Of a DNA stretch of 64,000 nt, positions 21,907 through 32,404 are shown piece by piece. Position numbers and translations under genes: made by a program. The DNA is from Ilyonectria destructans. Its lineage: Eukaryota > Ascomycota > Sordariomycetes > Hypocreales > Nectriaceae. The DNA is taken from contig JAHEWK010000042.1 in assembly GCA_020740775.1 (NCBI GenBank), positions 124,001 through 188,000 on the forward strand. Reading direction: 5' to 3'. The notes under the pieces were generated by a model. That model did no database searches, had not been told where the DNA came from, and worked only from the letters and a program-made list of their open reading frames with translations. The first letter of the stretch is position 1, and every line of letters starts with the position of its first letter.

Positions 21907-23717
21907 ATGCATCATCTTATTCTGATATCAACCGCTGTGTTAGGCTGTTTGCCTTTGGTGGTGCTGTCGTCCTCGGCAGGTGATGCTGCGCTGCCTACCG
22001 TCAATATCCACAATGGAACTCTAGTCGGAACCCGAATTTATTCATCTTACCAAGAGTCGTTTCTAGGAATTCCTTACGCTCAACCACCAGTCGGCCAACT
22101 TCGATTTGCACGTCCAGAACCGCTTGAATCTCGGTGGCCGTCTCCGAGAAATGCGACCGACTATGGGTCGTTTTGTCTCGGCAACGCTTTTCGTCTCGTT
22201 GGCTTTAGTCAGGAGTCCAATAGCTATCACCAAAGCGAAGACTGTCTCACTATTAATGTAGTGCGGCCTATTACTGCGCCCGCTTCAAAACACCAGCCAT
22301 CATCATCGGCGAAGGGTCCTCTACCAGTCCTAGTCTGGCTTTACGGAGGCGGCTTCCAAGAGGGCGGCAGTGGAGATGCTCGCTACGACATGTCAAATCT
22401 TGTTAAGAAATCTTTCGAAATCGGACGTCCCATTATTGGGGTGAGCTTCAATTACCGTGTCGGCATCTTTGGCTTCGCCTCCGGAAGACCGTTTAGAGAA
22501 GCAGGGACCGCGAACCTTGGTATTCACGACCAGCGTTTGGCCCTACGATGGATTCAAGAAAACATCAAGTCATTTGGCGGTGATCCAACTCGCGTCACTA
22601 TCGCAGGCGAATCAGCGGGTGCCGGTTCTGTTGGGTTGCATCTCATTGCAAACAATGGCCGCAATGACAGGTTGTTTAACGGTGCGATCGCCCAGAGTGG
22701 TGGACCTCTGAATTACATCCCTCAGATGTCCGAGGTGGTTCAGGACGCACAGTTGGACGCCCTTATTAAAGAAGTGGATTGTCTGAATTCGACAGACAGT
22801 ATCTCCTGTCTGCGACAGATTCCGGCTGAAGCTCTGAAGCAGGCGTCTATGGGAGTCCTTTGGAACCCAATTACTGACCAGGATTTGTTCTTGGACCTGC
22901 CCTCGGTTGCGCTTGCGAAAGGAGCATTTGTACCTGTCCCCCTCCTGATAGGGTCGAATACCAACGAAGGCACGCCTTTCATGCCCCTCTTTTCAAATAT
23001 TAGCGCGAGCGAGCCCAGGGACTTTTCCGCTACACTCCGATCATATTTCGGACCTACCCAAGAGTTGAACGAGACGATTCAACGACTCGACGAGTTCTAT
23101 TCCGCGGCCATGGAGGATGACATCGAGTCGGCACTCGGCACTGTTCTTGCCAACCCGAAACATCCTTACGGACCCCTCTATGGCAAGATCTCCACGCTTC
23201 TAGGTGACCTACTTTTCACGGCTGGTCGACGCATCACGGCCGAAGCGTGGGCTGCCAAAGGGTTGCCTGCTTACAGCTACCGCTTTGACACCGTGCCCGC
23301 TGGCGTTGACCCGGAGACCCTGGGTGCTGCTCACTTCCAGGAAGTCGCTTTTGTGTTTGGAAACACAGAAGGCAAGGGTTACGACATCAACCCATTCAGC
23401 ATAACCGATCCGCGAATTCGTGCTAAGTATTTGGATATGAGTGAGCTGATGAGTCGGATGTGGATCAGTTTCACAAACTCAGGAACACCAAACAGCCATC
23501 GAGGTTTGTATTATGCATCGATCGTTCTGATTACACATTTGCTGAAAATTTCTTAGTTCGACATTTTAAAGTTCAATGGCCGGAATACGAGAAGCAGAAT
23601 CCAAGAAATATAGTTTTCAATGCGACAGCAGGTGCAAAATTGGAGGCGGATGACTACAGAAGAGAAGCTATAGACTACATTCGCAACACAGCAGCCTCTT
23701 TTAACAGAAAACTTTAG
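21907..23717 (+). CDS. Secreted type-B carboxylesterase/lipase
   Basis: The gene has two exons (21907-23503, 23557-23717) joined over a 53-bp intron with donor GTTTGT and a GCTGAA branch-like site; the product is 585 residues. Residues 1-22 (HHLILISTAVLGCLPLVVLSS) form a signal peptide, so the enzyme should be secreted. The alpha/beta-hydrolase signature is complete: EDCLTINV, the oxyanion-hole loop YGGGFQEGG, nucleophile elbow GESAGAGS (Ser236), acid in SNTNEGT (Glu354) and the histidine in AAHFQEVAF (His476). Length and order match fungal type-B carboxylesterases, which hydrolyse carboxylic esters; the substrate cannot be read from the sequence. The first in-frame ATG is at 21907. It appears intact and is one of few undamaged host genes here. 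Confidence 0.9.
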
Positions 23718-24117
23718 ATTCTATCCATCAGAACGAGCTGTTTTAGTTAAATGGAAGAGTCGAATTCTATTAATACAGTAATATCCGATCTCAAATCGTA
23801 ATTAGCTTATCAATTCGTAACTATAACACTGTACGCGGGCCCAGTACGAGCGAGTCACTTAGACAGGCGACGAGCTAGGTATATTCTTTACATCTCGTAC
23901 TGAATACTAGCCCGACTCGAGGGTCTTGAGTACGGCCAGAACTTTTTCAATTCCCATTAGAGCTCATTCGAAGGACGATGTGATAGATCTGGCTAGGCCT
24001 AAAATTCGTTGTTAGGTAACGTGGTTGATAAGCGACTGTAGCAGACAAGCGAGTGTCGCACAACACGCCGACCGCGACGCGACAACACAATCGACCATTT
24101 TCCTTCCACAACAAACA

Positions 24118-24455
24118 ATGGCGCCAACTAGTAATGAATCTCACGTTCAGCTTGCCCTTCAAGCTCTCAGAAACAACCCAGAACTTAGTGCTCGGGCTGC
24201 AGCTAAGGTCTACTCGGTCTGTTCTAGAACATTGGATCGTCGATTGAAAGGCATCTCATCACGACGCGACACTATGCCGAACTCACGGAATTTGACGCCG
24301 CTTGAAGAGCAGACCTTAGTTGACTATATTCTCGATCTGGATGCCTGATCATTTCCTCCCCGGATTAGTGGTGTGGAAGAAATGGCCAATCGACTGCTTG
24401 CCGACCGCGACGCGCCTCTAGTCGGGAAGCGTTAGGCTTCGAACTTCGTAAAGCG
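24118..24455 (+). pseudogene. Pogo/Fot transposase N-terminal fragment
   Basis: The frame starts at the ATG at 24118 and encodes a psq-type helix-turn-helix (ALQALRNNPELSARAAAKVY ... RTLDRRLKG) followed by a CENP-B-like region (LTPLEEQTLVDYILDLD). A TGA at 24346-24348 interrupts it, and the frame continues with FPPRISGVEEMANRLLADRDAPLVGKR before a TAG at 24433-24435. Both stops are explained by single C:G to T:A changes (CGA to TGA, TGG to TAG). The catalytic domain is missing. Confidence 0.75.
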
Positions 24456-25070
24456 ATAACTATAACTGCGGACGCCGGTTATTTTGTAGGTATGACTATA
24501 AGAGAGCTTAATGTGAAGATCTAGAGGTTATTTGTGGCTGGTTTACCCTTGTAAGGAATACAATCGCAAAGCATGGTGTTGTAGAGGAAGAAGTTTAGTC
24601 ACCGGGTGATATGGGGGGTAGACCCCGACGTTAGAAACCTTCCAATAATCCTTAATCTTCGGTTCTATATGCATTTGCATATAAATCACGATCGCGAGCC
24701 ATGTGTAGATTTGGGCAACGGAGGTCGGCTTCCAGTTTGAAAGCCGAGACCGCGGCTTTAATCTGGGGCTGGCGGCAAGGCTCGGACCCACTACACTGCA
24801 AATCCACGTGGATGGATGGATTTTATTTCGCCCGGGGGGACACACCCCAGAGGGCCTTTGCGCTAAGCTATTTTCGTTTCGTACGGTTCTTCCATAATCA
24901 CCCGAAGCCCCACAATTTCACTTTACTGACTGTTCCAATCTGATGTATATGCAGTGACAGGCCTGCTTGAAGGCCAATTTCTCCAAGTGTTCAGCATCCT
25001 ATCCTCAGCAGCTGAAGCACGGTCTGCCAAAATGAGACTGTATGATGTTAGTAGGATTCAATCTGAATAG

Positions 25071-28000
25071 TTAGTGTGCCTGAGGCTTCTGGTCCATGTC
25101 AAGCCTCCCCGTTGCAATGGCAAATTTGATCGTCGCCCGTACTGCCCGCATGTCTGGCGCCCATTTGTCACCGTCAGACGCCGCCTTTCCTCCCAGGAAG
25201 TATGATAGGTTTCCCATCTTTGTCTGTGAGCATCGCAGCATGCCTTCTCGTTGCGCGGTCCATTTTGTGCAGCGGAATAGGAAGTGTTCCACTGTCTCTG
25301 ATGCTTGCCCGCATTCGCAAGTGTCCGATTCCATTGCTCCTATCTTGCACAGAAAGCTGTTAAGTCTCGCCATTCCGGTGCGGAGCTGCGACAGTACGTC
25401 TGCTTCCTTCCTCTTCAGCGGGTCATATAGAGTACGGGTATGCTTGCTTGGCAGTGCCGTGTCTATCTGCTTCGAGTATTTCCCGACTCTTTCTGGTAGT
25501 GTTCTTGTTTGCCGCTGCTTGGTTATCGCTAGTCTTATCCTTGTGGATCTTGCTAGATGTGGTGGCACGTCTGGTCTGCATTCTCCTTCTGTGGCCTTCC
25601 GCGCTGCTGCTTTGGCTTTTGTTCCCAGCGCGAAATCCTCTTCTCCTGCTGGAACCCACAACATCCGGAGAGAGTGGCCCTCGTCTTCGAGACGCTTGAT
25701 ATGGTCGTATATTTGCCGTATGATCTGTTGGCCGGATTGTTGTCGTGGCCGCCGTATGACTTCTAGTGCGGAGCGGCTGCTCGTCATGACAGTCATATCC
25801 CGCCGGCAGAGTCCAGACGGCATACATCTCAATACCATCTCTATAGCTCCTAGCTCGGCGATGTATAGGTTCAGCTCCTCCGTCAATCCGAGAGTGATGG
25901 AGTAGCTGGCCACTACCTCGTCATCGTTATTGATCGCCGTGTCTCGTACGACACCTCCCATGCCTACCATGCCCCTTCTCTGCGAGGAGCAGGTGGCAAT
26001 GACTATGCCATCCACCCTCTTTGCTTCTTCCGCCGCTCTCTCCCGGTCAGGGTCGCACGACACCGGGATACGGTCTCGCCATGGTGGTAACGCGTACTCC
26101 CGAATGATCTCCATTCGTTCAGTGGCTGTTTCCCCTTGTACTTGAGCAATCCTCTGCATCGGCGATACGAATCGGCGACACACTTTCACTTTCAGTGTCG
26201 CCAACGGGTGTGTCCTGGGAAGGGTCCGGAGGTTGATCCAAAACCTTGTTGCCGCTTGCGCATGCCGTTCTTGCACCGATTGGATGCTAGCTTCGGCCTC
26301 TGCCACCGCCGTTGCGACGGTCCGGAAAGCTCCCGTGATCGCCTGTGCTCCGACCATCTGTGCCTTGTCCAGCCAAGCAGCTTCTCTAATGCCACATGAG
26401 TGCGTCCACACGCTGGACGCATAGTCCATGGTGGGAGCTACTGTTGCTACGAACAGTTGTCTCGCCGTCCGCGGTGACAGCATTTTCAGTCTTCTCAAAC
26501 ACATAGCAGCCGAGAGCCCCTTTGCGGCGGCTCTAGCTATGTGTTCCTTGTACCGCAGTTTCGCGTCCATGACCACTCCCAGGATCTTGGCGCTCGCTTT
26601 TGGTTTGACTACTTTTCCTTTGATCATGAACGGTTTGTCGCTGGTACGCGCGGCGTTTCGCGTGAAATGCACGATGGCCGTTTTGTCTCCGTTGAACGTC
26701 GCACCGCTCCGTCTTTCCCAGCCCAGTGCTTCGTCTATAATTGATTGGATGCCGGCTCGATTCTCCTCCGCTGTTGGTCCCACTACCCAGGCTGAGTAGT
26801 CGTCTACGAATGCCATCGAACCACCTTTTGCGTTGATTCTTCTCTGCACTAAATCTGCATTGAAGAACAAGAACAACACCGACGACAGCGGTGATCCTTG
26901 CGGGAGACCTGCCTGTGGCAACTCCCGTAGCTGTGACGTGTGCCCATTTACCACCACGGTGGCCATTCGTTCAGAGCAAAAGGCGTCAATCCATCTCACC
27001 AGTCCACCAGGTATGCCTCTCGCCTTCAGCCTCTCCAGTAGTCGTTCTTTGAACACTCCATTGTAAGCGCCTTTGACGTCGAAACTGATTAGACTGAACA
27101 CCCTGCCGGCCCTCCATGCCTTATAGATCTGCTCCTGCAGCAGTATCAGTGCTTGTTCGGCTGACCTTCGCTTCCTTGCCCCGAAGTGGTTTGCGGGCAG
27201 CAGTCCATAGCTCTCCACAACATAGGATATCCGCTCTGCAACGACTGCCTCGAGTATCTTGCCCAGTGTTGACAGCAGCGATATCGGTCTCCATGCCTTG
27301 GCCACTGTGTAGTCTCCCTTGTCTGCTTTCTTTAGCGGGATGATCTTCGCACTCCTCCATTGGTGGGGTACCACACCATCCCTGAGGGATGAGTCGAAGA
27401 GGTGCAAGACGCGGTATCTAACCACTGGCCAAAGCTGTTTCCACACCATTGCTGGCAGACCATCCTCTCCAGGCGCTTTCCAAGGTTTCGCTGCTAGCAC
27501 TTTTCCTTCAACTTCCTCCATGGTGAGGTCTGGCATGTGCACTTCCCTCCGTTGCGGTCGGTCACCTTCATCTTCAATCCTGGCCGGCAACGGCGGGAAG
27601 AACGTGCTAAACAGCTCCTCTGCCTGCTCCACCCTATCTTTCGTGGTGGAACCGTCTTGCCTCTTCAAAGGGGGTACCCTGTTGTTCATGATGTCTTTTC
27701 CAGGTTTCAAGTATTTGGCCGCCTTCCATATGTTGACATCTTCTGCCAGGAAATCGTCCCAGTGCAGTTTCTTCTGTTTCCGGATGGCATCATGGTACTC
27801 CTTGGATGCTTCCTTGGCCCGTCTTTCCAGGTCGTGCCTCGTCTGACCTGCTCGCCGCTGTACCCTGGCCTGATTCCGCCAGAACGTATACACCTGCCGA
27901 AGTCTTGTCAAATCCTTCGTCCACCAGCGCTTCGCGTACGGTACTGGTTGTGCTCGGGGCGTCAGCTCGTGGATCGCCTCGAGGATAACCCTCATTAACT

Positions 28001-28850
28001 GGTCTGTCTGTTCCTGCACGCCGACAGTCCAGGGAAGCTCTCGGAGATTGTCCTCCACCCTGGTTCTGATTGTTGTCCATGGTGCATTCTTGAACAACAG
28101 TCTTTCCGCGGCAATCCGATCAGGCCTCGCGAGATCGAACGTCGTTTGGATCGCCCGGTGGTCCGATCCGTGTTCTGTCGGGTGTATGGAGCACGTCACC
28201 ATTTCGTCTGCCACTTCCGCCGTCGCCAGCACCAGGTCGATTGTGCTTTCCTTGTCGGGGCCTTGCCATGTCTTTGTGCCTCTCGGGAGAAGGCTGCAAA
28301 GACCGTGTTCGTTCATGAGGTCGATGATCGATTCGGCCTCGCTTTGCCTTGCCAATGGCACGTCGTCTCCTCCCCATAGCCGGTCGTGCTGGTTAAAATC
28401 TCCTGCCAGTAAGACGTCCACCACCATCCCTGTCCTGCTCCTGAGGTCGAGGATCACCTGGTGCAGGGTATGGCATGTGTGTCGAAGAGTCTGAGGCTTG
28501 CCCCCCGGCACGTACACTGACACGACCAACACTATTCGGTCCGGAAGTCGTATGGTTGCTGCTGTCAAGTCCGGGGACTGTATTGGTACTTGCTCGGCCT
28601 CCAAATCCCTATTCACCCACAACATGCTCCGGATTGGCCATCTGCCATCTCTCCAAATTGTGGGAACCATTTTGATCCATTTGGGGTGTCCCATGGGGAC
28701 TGTGAGAAGTTTGCCGTCAATTTTCCGTGCCTGTGGTTCTTGGATCGCTATAACTGCAAAATCTTGGAGTCGCTTATCGTTCATTAGGCTTTCATGTACC
28801 ATATCCTGTTTTCTCACATTCAGTTGGATTACCTGAAACATCCTACTCAT
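25071..28850 (-). CDS. LINE ORF2: endonuclease-reverse transcriptase-RNase H
   Basis: An uninterrupted frame gives 1259 residues from the ATG at 28850. It has an APE-type endonuclease at the N-terminus (VIQLNV, LLAGDFNQHDRLWGG, GSDHRAIQ), a reverse transcriptase in the middle (SFDVKGAYNGV, LPQGSPLSSVLFLFFNADL, catalytic FVDDY), an RNase H-like domain (GMGGVVRD, YIAELGAIEMVL) and a C-terminal Cys/His knuckle (CECGQASETVEHFLFRC). This order is that of Tad1-clade LINEs. The start overlaps the end of ORF1: the ORF1 stop lies inside ATGAGTAGGATG, between two possible ORF2 starts. ORF2 is intact although the element lacks its 5' half, so it could only act in trans. Confidence 0.9.
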   Translation of the reverse strand: MSRMFQVIQLNVRKQDMVHESLMNDKRLQDFAVIAIQEPQARKIDGKLLTVPMGHPKWIKMVPTIWRDGRWPIRSMLWVNRDLEAEQVPIQSPDLTAATIRLPDRIVLVVSVYVPGGKPQTLRHTCHTLHQVILDLRSRTGMVVDVLLAGDFNQHDRLWGGDDVPLARQSEAESIIDLMNEHGLCSLLPRGTKTWQGPDKESTIDLVLATAEVADEMVTCSIHPTEHGSDHRAIQTTFDLARPDRIAAERLLFKNAPWTTIRTRVEDNLRELPWTVGVQEQTDQLMRVILEAIHELTPRAQPVPYAKRWWTKDLTRLRQVYTFWRNQARVQRRAGQTRHDLERRAKEASKEYHDAIRKQKKLHWDDFLAEDVNIWKAAKYLKPGKDIMNNRVPPLKRQDGSTTKDRVEQAEELFSTFFPPLPARIEDEGDRPQRREVHMPDLTMEEVEGKVLAAKPWKAPGEDGLPAMVWKQLWPVVRYRVLHLFDSSLRDGVVPHQWRSAKIIPLKKADKGDYTVAKAWRPISLLSTLGKILEAVVAERISYVVESYGLLPANHFGARKRRSAEQALILLQEQIYKAWRAGRVFSLISFDVKGAYNGVFKERLLERLKARGIPGGLVRWIDAFCSERMATVVVNGHTSQLRELPQAGLPQGSPLSSVLFLFFNADLVQRRINAKGGSMAFVDDYSAWVVGPTAEENRAGIQSIIDEALGWERRSGATFNGDKTAIVHFTRNAARTSDKPFMIKGKVVKPKASAKILGVVMDAKLRYKEHIARAAAKGLSAAMCLRRLKMLSPRTARQLFVATVAPTMDYASSVWTHSCGIREAAWLDKAQMVGAQAITGAFRTVATAVAEAEASIQSVQERHAQAATRFWINLRTLPRTHPLATLKVKVCRRFVSPMQRIAQVQGETATERMEIIREYALPPWRDRIPVSCDPDRERAAEEAKRVDGIVIATCSSQRRGMVGMGGVVRDTAINNDDEVVASYSITLGLTEELNLYIAELGAIEMVLRCMPSGLCRRDMTVMTSSRSALEVIRRPRQQSGQQIIRQIYDHIKRLEDEGHSLRMLWVPAGEEDFALGTKAKAAARKATEGECRPDVPPHLARSTRIRLAITKQRQTRTLPERVGKYSKQIDTALPSKHTRTLYDPLKRKEADVLSQLRTGMARLNSFLCKIGAMESDTCECGQASETVEHFLFRCTKWTAQREGMLRCSQTKMGNLSYFLGGKAASDGDKWAPDMRAVRATIKFAIATGRLDMDQKPQAH

Positions 28851-29157
28851 GCCGGGTAGGATAGAGTTTCGGGCAGCTTCTGCTGAACGACTCGTGCGGT
28901 CCACCACAGGGCACACACTTGGGTACCTGCGTCTGGCACTCACTATGATGATGGCCTTCGGCGGCGCATCTCGCACATACCCGATTCTTGCTGCACGAGA
29001 AGGCCTTATGGCCAAGCTCCTGGCAGTTGTAGCATTGTATCGGTCCGGTTCTCCGCTCGAACGCGTTGGTGTATGCCGATTCACCGGCTGCAAGGAAGTA
29101 GCGTTCCTGTAGGAGTCTCCTAGCATCGCTGTTTTTGGTAAGGTATGCCACATATAA
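28843..29157 (-). pseudogene. LINE ORF1, C-terminal remnant
   Basis: Only the last hundred or so codons remain. They carry three zinc knuckles: CYNCQELGHKAFSC, CARCAAEGHHHSEC and CVPCGGPHESFSRSC. The alignment to ORF1 of the copy at 60011-61393 begins at HLYVAYLTKNSDARRLL and stops abruptly upstream, marking the truncation point. ORF1 of such elements is an RNA-binding nucleocapsid-like protein. Confidence 0.85.
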
Positions 29158-29345
29158 GTGGCCCATCTCTATTACATCCACCTCGTCGGTCACAGATTAC
29201 GTAATAATCCACTACACTTGAACCTGAAAGTGGATGTAATGGAGTGGATTTACCCGTTGGTCCATGTGTGGGGCAAGCCCCAAGGCGGACCAACTAAGCA
29301 AGCTTACCCGTTGGTCCATGTACATGGGGCAAGGGGTAGGTGGAT
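29158..29345. repeat. Small repeat with GTGGAT words and duplicated TTACCCGTTGGTCC
   Basis: TTACCCGTTGGTCCATGT occurs at 29250-29267 and again at 29304-29321, with GGACCAAC inverted between them. GTGGAT/ATCCAC words are repeated at both sides (29179, 29214, 29230, 29244, 29339). The same AGTGGAT word density marks the end of the hAT at 63096-63260, so this may be a non-autonomous relative. Confidence 0.4.
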
Positions 29346-29482
29346 TTAGGTACAGTGGGATATTCCCTGACCCTGTACGGTCCATAGTACTTATTTTTGT
29401 ATATAATTGCCTATTAAATCGAGGTACCTGGACCCAAGATAGCCAAGGTCGATCACCCCCACAGCTAATCTTACAACATTAT

Positions 29483-31375
29483 TCAGCCGAAGGCTGACTT
29501 TACATCAGTTCTTAAGTTTTCCCGAATAATGAGGGTTTGGTGCAGACAGGGATAAATAAGTTTCTCGGAATGTGATTGGTCCAGATTTTGTATGGCCAGT
29601 CGCAAAACAACGCGCAACTGGCTGATGGCACCAAAAGAGTGAGGCCAATGGGTGCTGGCCCCTGGAAGGTTCACGCGGAGTGCCGGCAGCTTGCGTCCGT
29701 TTGGAATTGTTTGTTTACTCAGTACTGTACCAGTACCACGCGTTCAATTCATCTCCCCAATTCGACAGGTCTCGATATGGCCTCGTTGATTGAGTAATGG
29801 ATTTCGGTCTCAACCCCGAAGAGCTCTCTAATGATTTACTCTTCGTTGATTGTGCTCGTTGTGGGGAGGAGAGACCGAAGAGTGCCTTCACAGCAAAGAG
29901 GCAGTCTGCTGGGCAAACTAAGCAATGCATAGACTGCCGTAACCAGCGCGTTTCCCATGTAAGCTCTGCCTTCCTCGTCTATAAGACTCTTAACCCTCAT
30001 CAAATGAAGCATTCTAGATCCAAAGCCGTGCTCCAGACGCTGCGGAAAATTGCACTTCGTCCATCCTCACCTGGCAGACCTGCCACGAAGAGAACCGAAG
30101 GAGATGCTGGCCTATCGCCTCCCAACGAGAGATCCGGAACCCAGCCTACATCGCCAGAGAAGCTACGGCAACTTCATACAGCTAGGGTTTATTCGGAGAG
30201 CCAATTAGCCAGCCGCAGGTGGTGCTGGGGACGCCAATCCCACCAACCCAACAAAGCTTGCGCAACTTCCGGACTCTTGCTCCCTCACCGACCGTACAGC
30301 CAACGACCGATCAAATCGCGTCACATTCTGATCCATCTACTATCCCAAGCAGCACAACTGATGCTGAGTACTCTTACTTGGCTTCTAGGTTCCATAAGGG
30401 CGGGAAAGACTCACAAGATGATGCCTCCAAGGCTGAGGCGAAGACAAGGCAGGTGGCTATACAGCGCGACCATCGTTCACGGCGCCGTGCGGGGGAGACT
30501 GTCTCCCTGACTCCCTCGATATCTCAACTAGGCGTCTCTGCAGTTCCTGATGAGCCTGGAGAAGGTATCCCTGGCCGTGATCTTCGTCGTTGTGCAGGCT
30601 AACCACTGGATTAGCCGATCGCCTCGGCCTGCCAGTCGTCCAGATCAAGGTTAAGAACGTCGGCCCTGGTGCGGCTGCTGCCCCCGATGATAAGGCGGGC
30701 AACCTTGCGAAGCAGATTCTCATATGCATTGACGCCCGTCTGATGCTGACATCCAACCTTTGGCAGCCAGTTGGCCTCTGCAACGGCGCTCGCGGCACAG
30801 TTTACGTTATCGGCTGGGCACCTGGGGCCGACCCCATCCAAGACCCTCCCTGTGTTATCATGATGGAGTTTGACAAATACAGCGGACCGGTATTCCTGAC
30901 CACCGCTGATGGCAGGAAGATTGTGCCGATTCTCTCAGTTGAGAGGGACTTCCTCATCGGAGCCACTCTCTGCGCTCGCACCCAGTTTCCCCTGATCGTA
31001 TGCTACGCCATTACCGTGCACAAGTCACAAAGCATCACCGAAGACATGATAGTTACAGATCTGTCCTGCCGGGACTTTCAGACTGGTTTAAGCTACGTGG
31101 CTGTCTCTCGCGTGAAAACGCTCGAGGGTCTGATGTTGGATGCACCATTTGATCGTAATCACCTGGTCTACGGGTCTCCCCCGGATGGCATGAAGATGAA
31201 GATGAGGGATCAGGAGCTTAGGAAACGACAGGTGCTCACACGGAATCCGTACATGTCACATAATACCAAGAATGACTATGGCAGTGGATTAGTACGTAGA
31301 TAATGTAGTAGTAGTAATAGCTTCCCGGCCCGCGGACACACAGCCTTCGACTGAGGCTACCCCATGCACCCCATC
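29483..31375 (+). mobile_element. Internally deleted Helitron, copy 2, 3' end lost
   Basis: It is nearly identical to copy 1 from the palindromic left end (29483-29497) to the last bases of the 3' hairpin loop. It differs by a 2-base deletion near 30186, an 87-bp internal deletion at 30611 between GGATT microhomologies, and several substitutions. The N-terminal Cys-rich frame starts at 29797 and the helicase remnant ends at 31303. The left arm of the terminal hairpin (CCCCATGCAC) is present, but the sequence switches to the terminal repeat of the next transposon at 31376. Confidence 0.8.
29797..31303 (+). pseudogene. Helitron ORF remnants of copy 2
   Basis: The first frame (29797-30510) has the CARCGEER ... 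CIDCRNQR motif, shifts frame near 30186 and runs out in the frame 30219-30602. The helicase remnant (30598-31303) repeats the motifs of copy 1: LMLTSNLWQPVGLCNGARGT, CYAITVHKSQSITED, SYVAVSRVKTLEGL. The degenerate Walker A stretch of copy 1 is absent. No complete Rep or helicase protein can be made. Confidence 0.75.
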
Positions 31376-31803
31376 TACGGTTGACTGTAGGGCTCACTGT
31401 CTCAAAACCCAAATCTCACTAGCTGCACACTACAGGCGTGTACAGGCCCGATCACATATTGAATACAGGCCTGTTCACATATTTAATATCCTTCAAACCG
31501 AATATATGACAACGTACTCCAATTGCAGCATTGGCGATAATTTGAATACACCCATTTACAGTCGTGTACAGACCGTTACAGCTGTAAAGCAGGTGTATAA
31601 AGATTTTTCTTTTTTAGGGCGCGCAATTGAAACTCTTCGTGCTACAATTTTTTTTTTTTTTTTGAACTTCGTCTACAGGCTCATACGCGACCAAACATCG
31701 CCAAACATCGCTCAACATCGCCTGCCGCAGCTCCACGCTCACGATCGAACAACACCACGACTTCGAGCATACACGTTCGTACACGCCTGTACCGCACCAA
31801 ACA

Positions 31804-32300
31804 ATGGCGTCCACCGTTCAACACGCCCTCAAGCTGCCGATTCCCTGGTCAAATTCTTGTACGGCGAGGAACTCGAGGACAAGAAGGCGTGCAAGAAGTG
31901 CAAGGCCAATACTGGTATATTCAATGCTTATGTGACATTGAATGTAATGTCTCCTGGTTGTGCCTCCTGTCACTATGGTGGTCAGGCCAAACACTGCTCG
32001 CTTGTGACTGGTAAGTTCCATACATGCCTGTACGCGTCTGATCAAGGCCTATCGCTAATAGTTACAGATGTCGGGAAGCGATCCCGCGATGACTCCTCCT
32101 CCGACGACCATACTTCCAAGCGACAGAAGAAGAAAAAGGAATCGGGCAAGAAAAAGAGCAAGAAGGAAAAATCATGCCCGTGTAAGAGTCATGCCCGTGT
32201 AAGAGTCATGCCCGTGTATCAAAAATGTCATGCCCGTATATCAATTCCCTTTAAATTATTCAATTTTTTAATAAAAGATTTATCTAAATATTATATGTAA
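31804..32300 (+). pseudogene. DUF3716-like Cys-rich gene, left end of the transposon
   Basis: Starting at the ATG at 31804, the frame shifts by one base near 31832 and then reads SLVKFLYGEELEDKKACKKC, followed by CKANTG ... GCASCHYGGQAKHCS. The CxxC ... CxxC ... C spacing with the GG(Q) turn is that of the fungal DUF3716 family. An intron is plausible at 32012-32068 (GTAAGT ... CTAAT ... CAG, 57 bp), followed by a Lys/Ser-rich tail (SSSDDHTSKRQKKKKESGKK). After about 32178 the frame passes through 17-bp tandem repeats and is probably not coding. The one-base deletion makes this copy broken unless translation frameshifts. Confidence 0.6.
32172..32249. repeat. Tandem CATGCCCGTGTAAGAGT repeats
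   Basis: CATGCCCGTGTA recurs four times in 70 bp (two exact 17-bp units then two variants). Further GTACAGGC / GCCTGTAC words lie at 31437-31480, 31775 and 32025. Subterminal repeats near a transposon end commonly bind transposase; here that is inference. Confidence 0.5.
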
Positions 32301-32404
32301 TTAAAGGTTTATTTACTAAATATGCGTTTACTTATTCTATTTAATCTATATATTCTCCATCTTTCTTTCTAAATTTTCTTTCCCCTCTTTCCATTCTATT
32401 CAAC

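Larger units (their letters stand above)
24816..29157 (-). mobile_element. Tad-like LINE retrotransposon, 5'-truncated (copy 1)
   Basis: The element lies on the minus strand: it begins inside ORF1 at about 29157, contains a complete ORF2, and ends in a 3' untranslated region of about 250 bp shared with the copies at 48767 and 55979 (conserved words CAGGCCTGCTTGAAGGCCAA and CTCCAAGTGTTCAGCATCCT). The 3' terminus is followed by a short GATG repeat (24811-24822). 5' truncation is the normal product of incomplete target-primed reverse transcription. Confidence 0.85.

Noticed and set aside
25096..25905. 269-codon plus-strand frame within the LINE
   Set aside because: Antisense shadow of ORF2, whose domains are clear.
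29250..29321. Possible CRISPR-like direct repeats with spacer
   Set aside because: Only two repeats in a eukaryotic, transposon-flanked context; explained better by a small transposon end.
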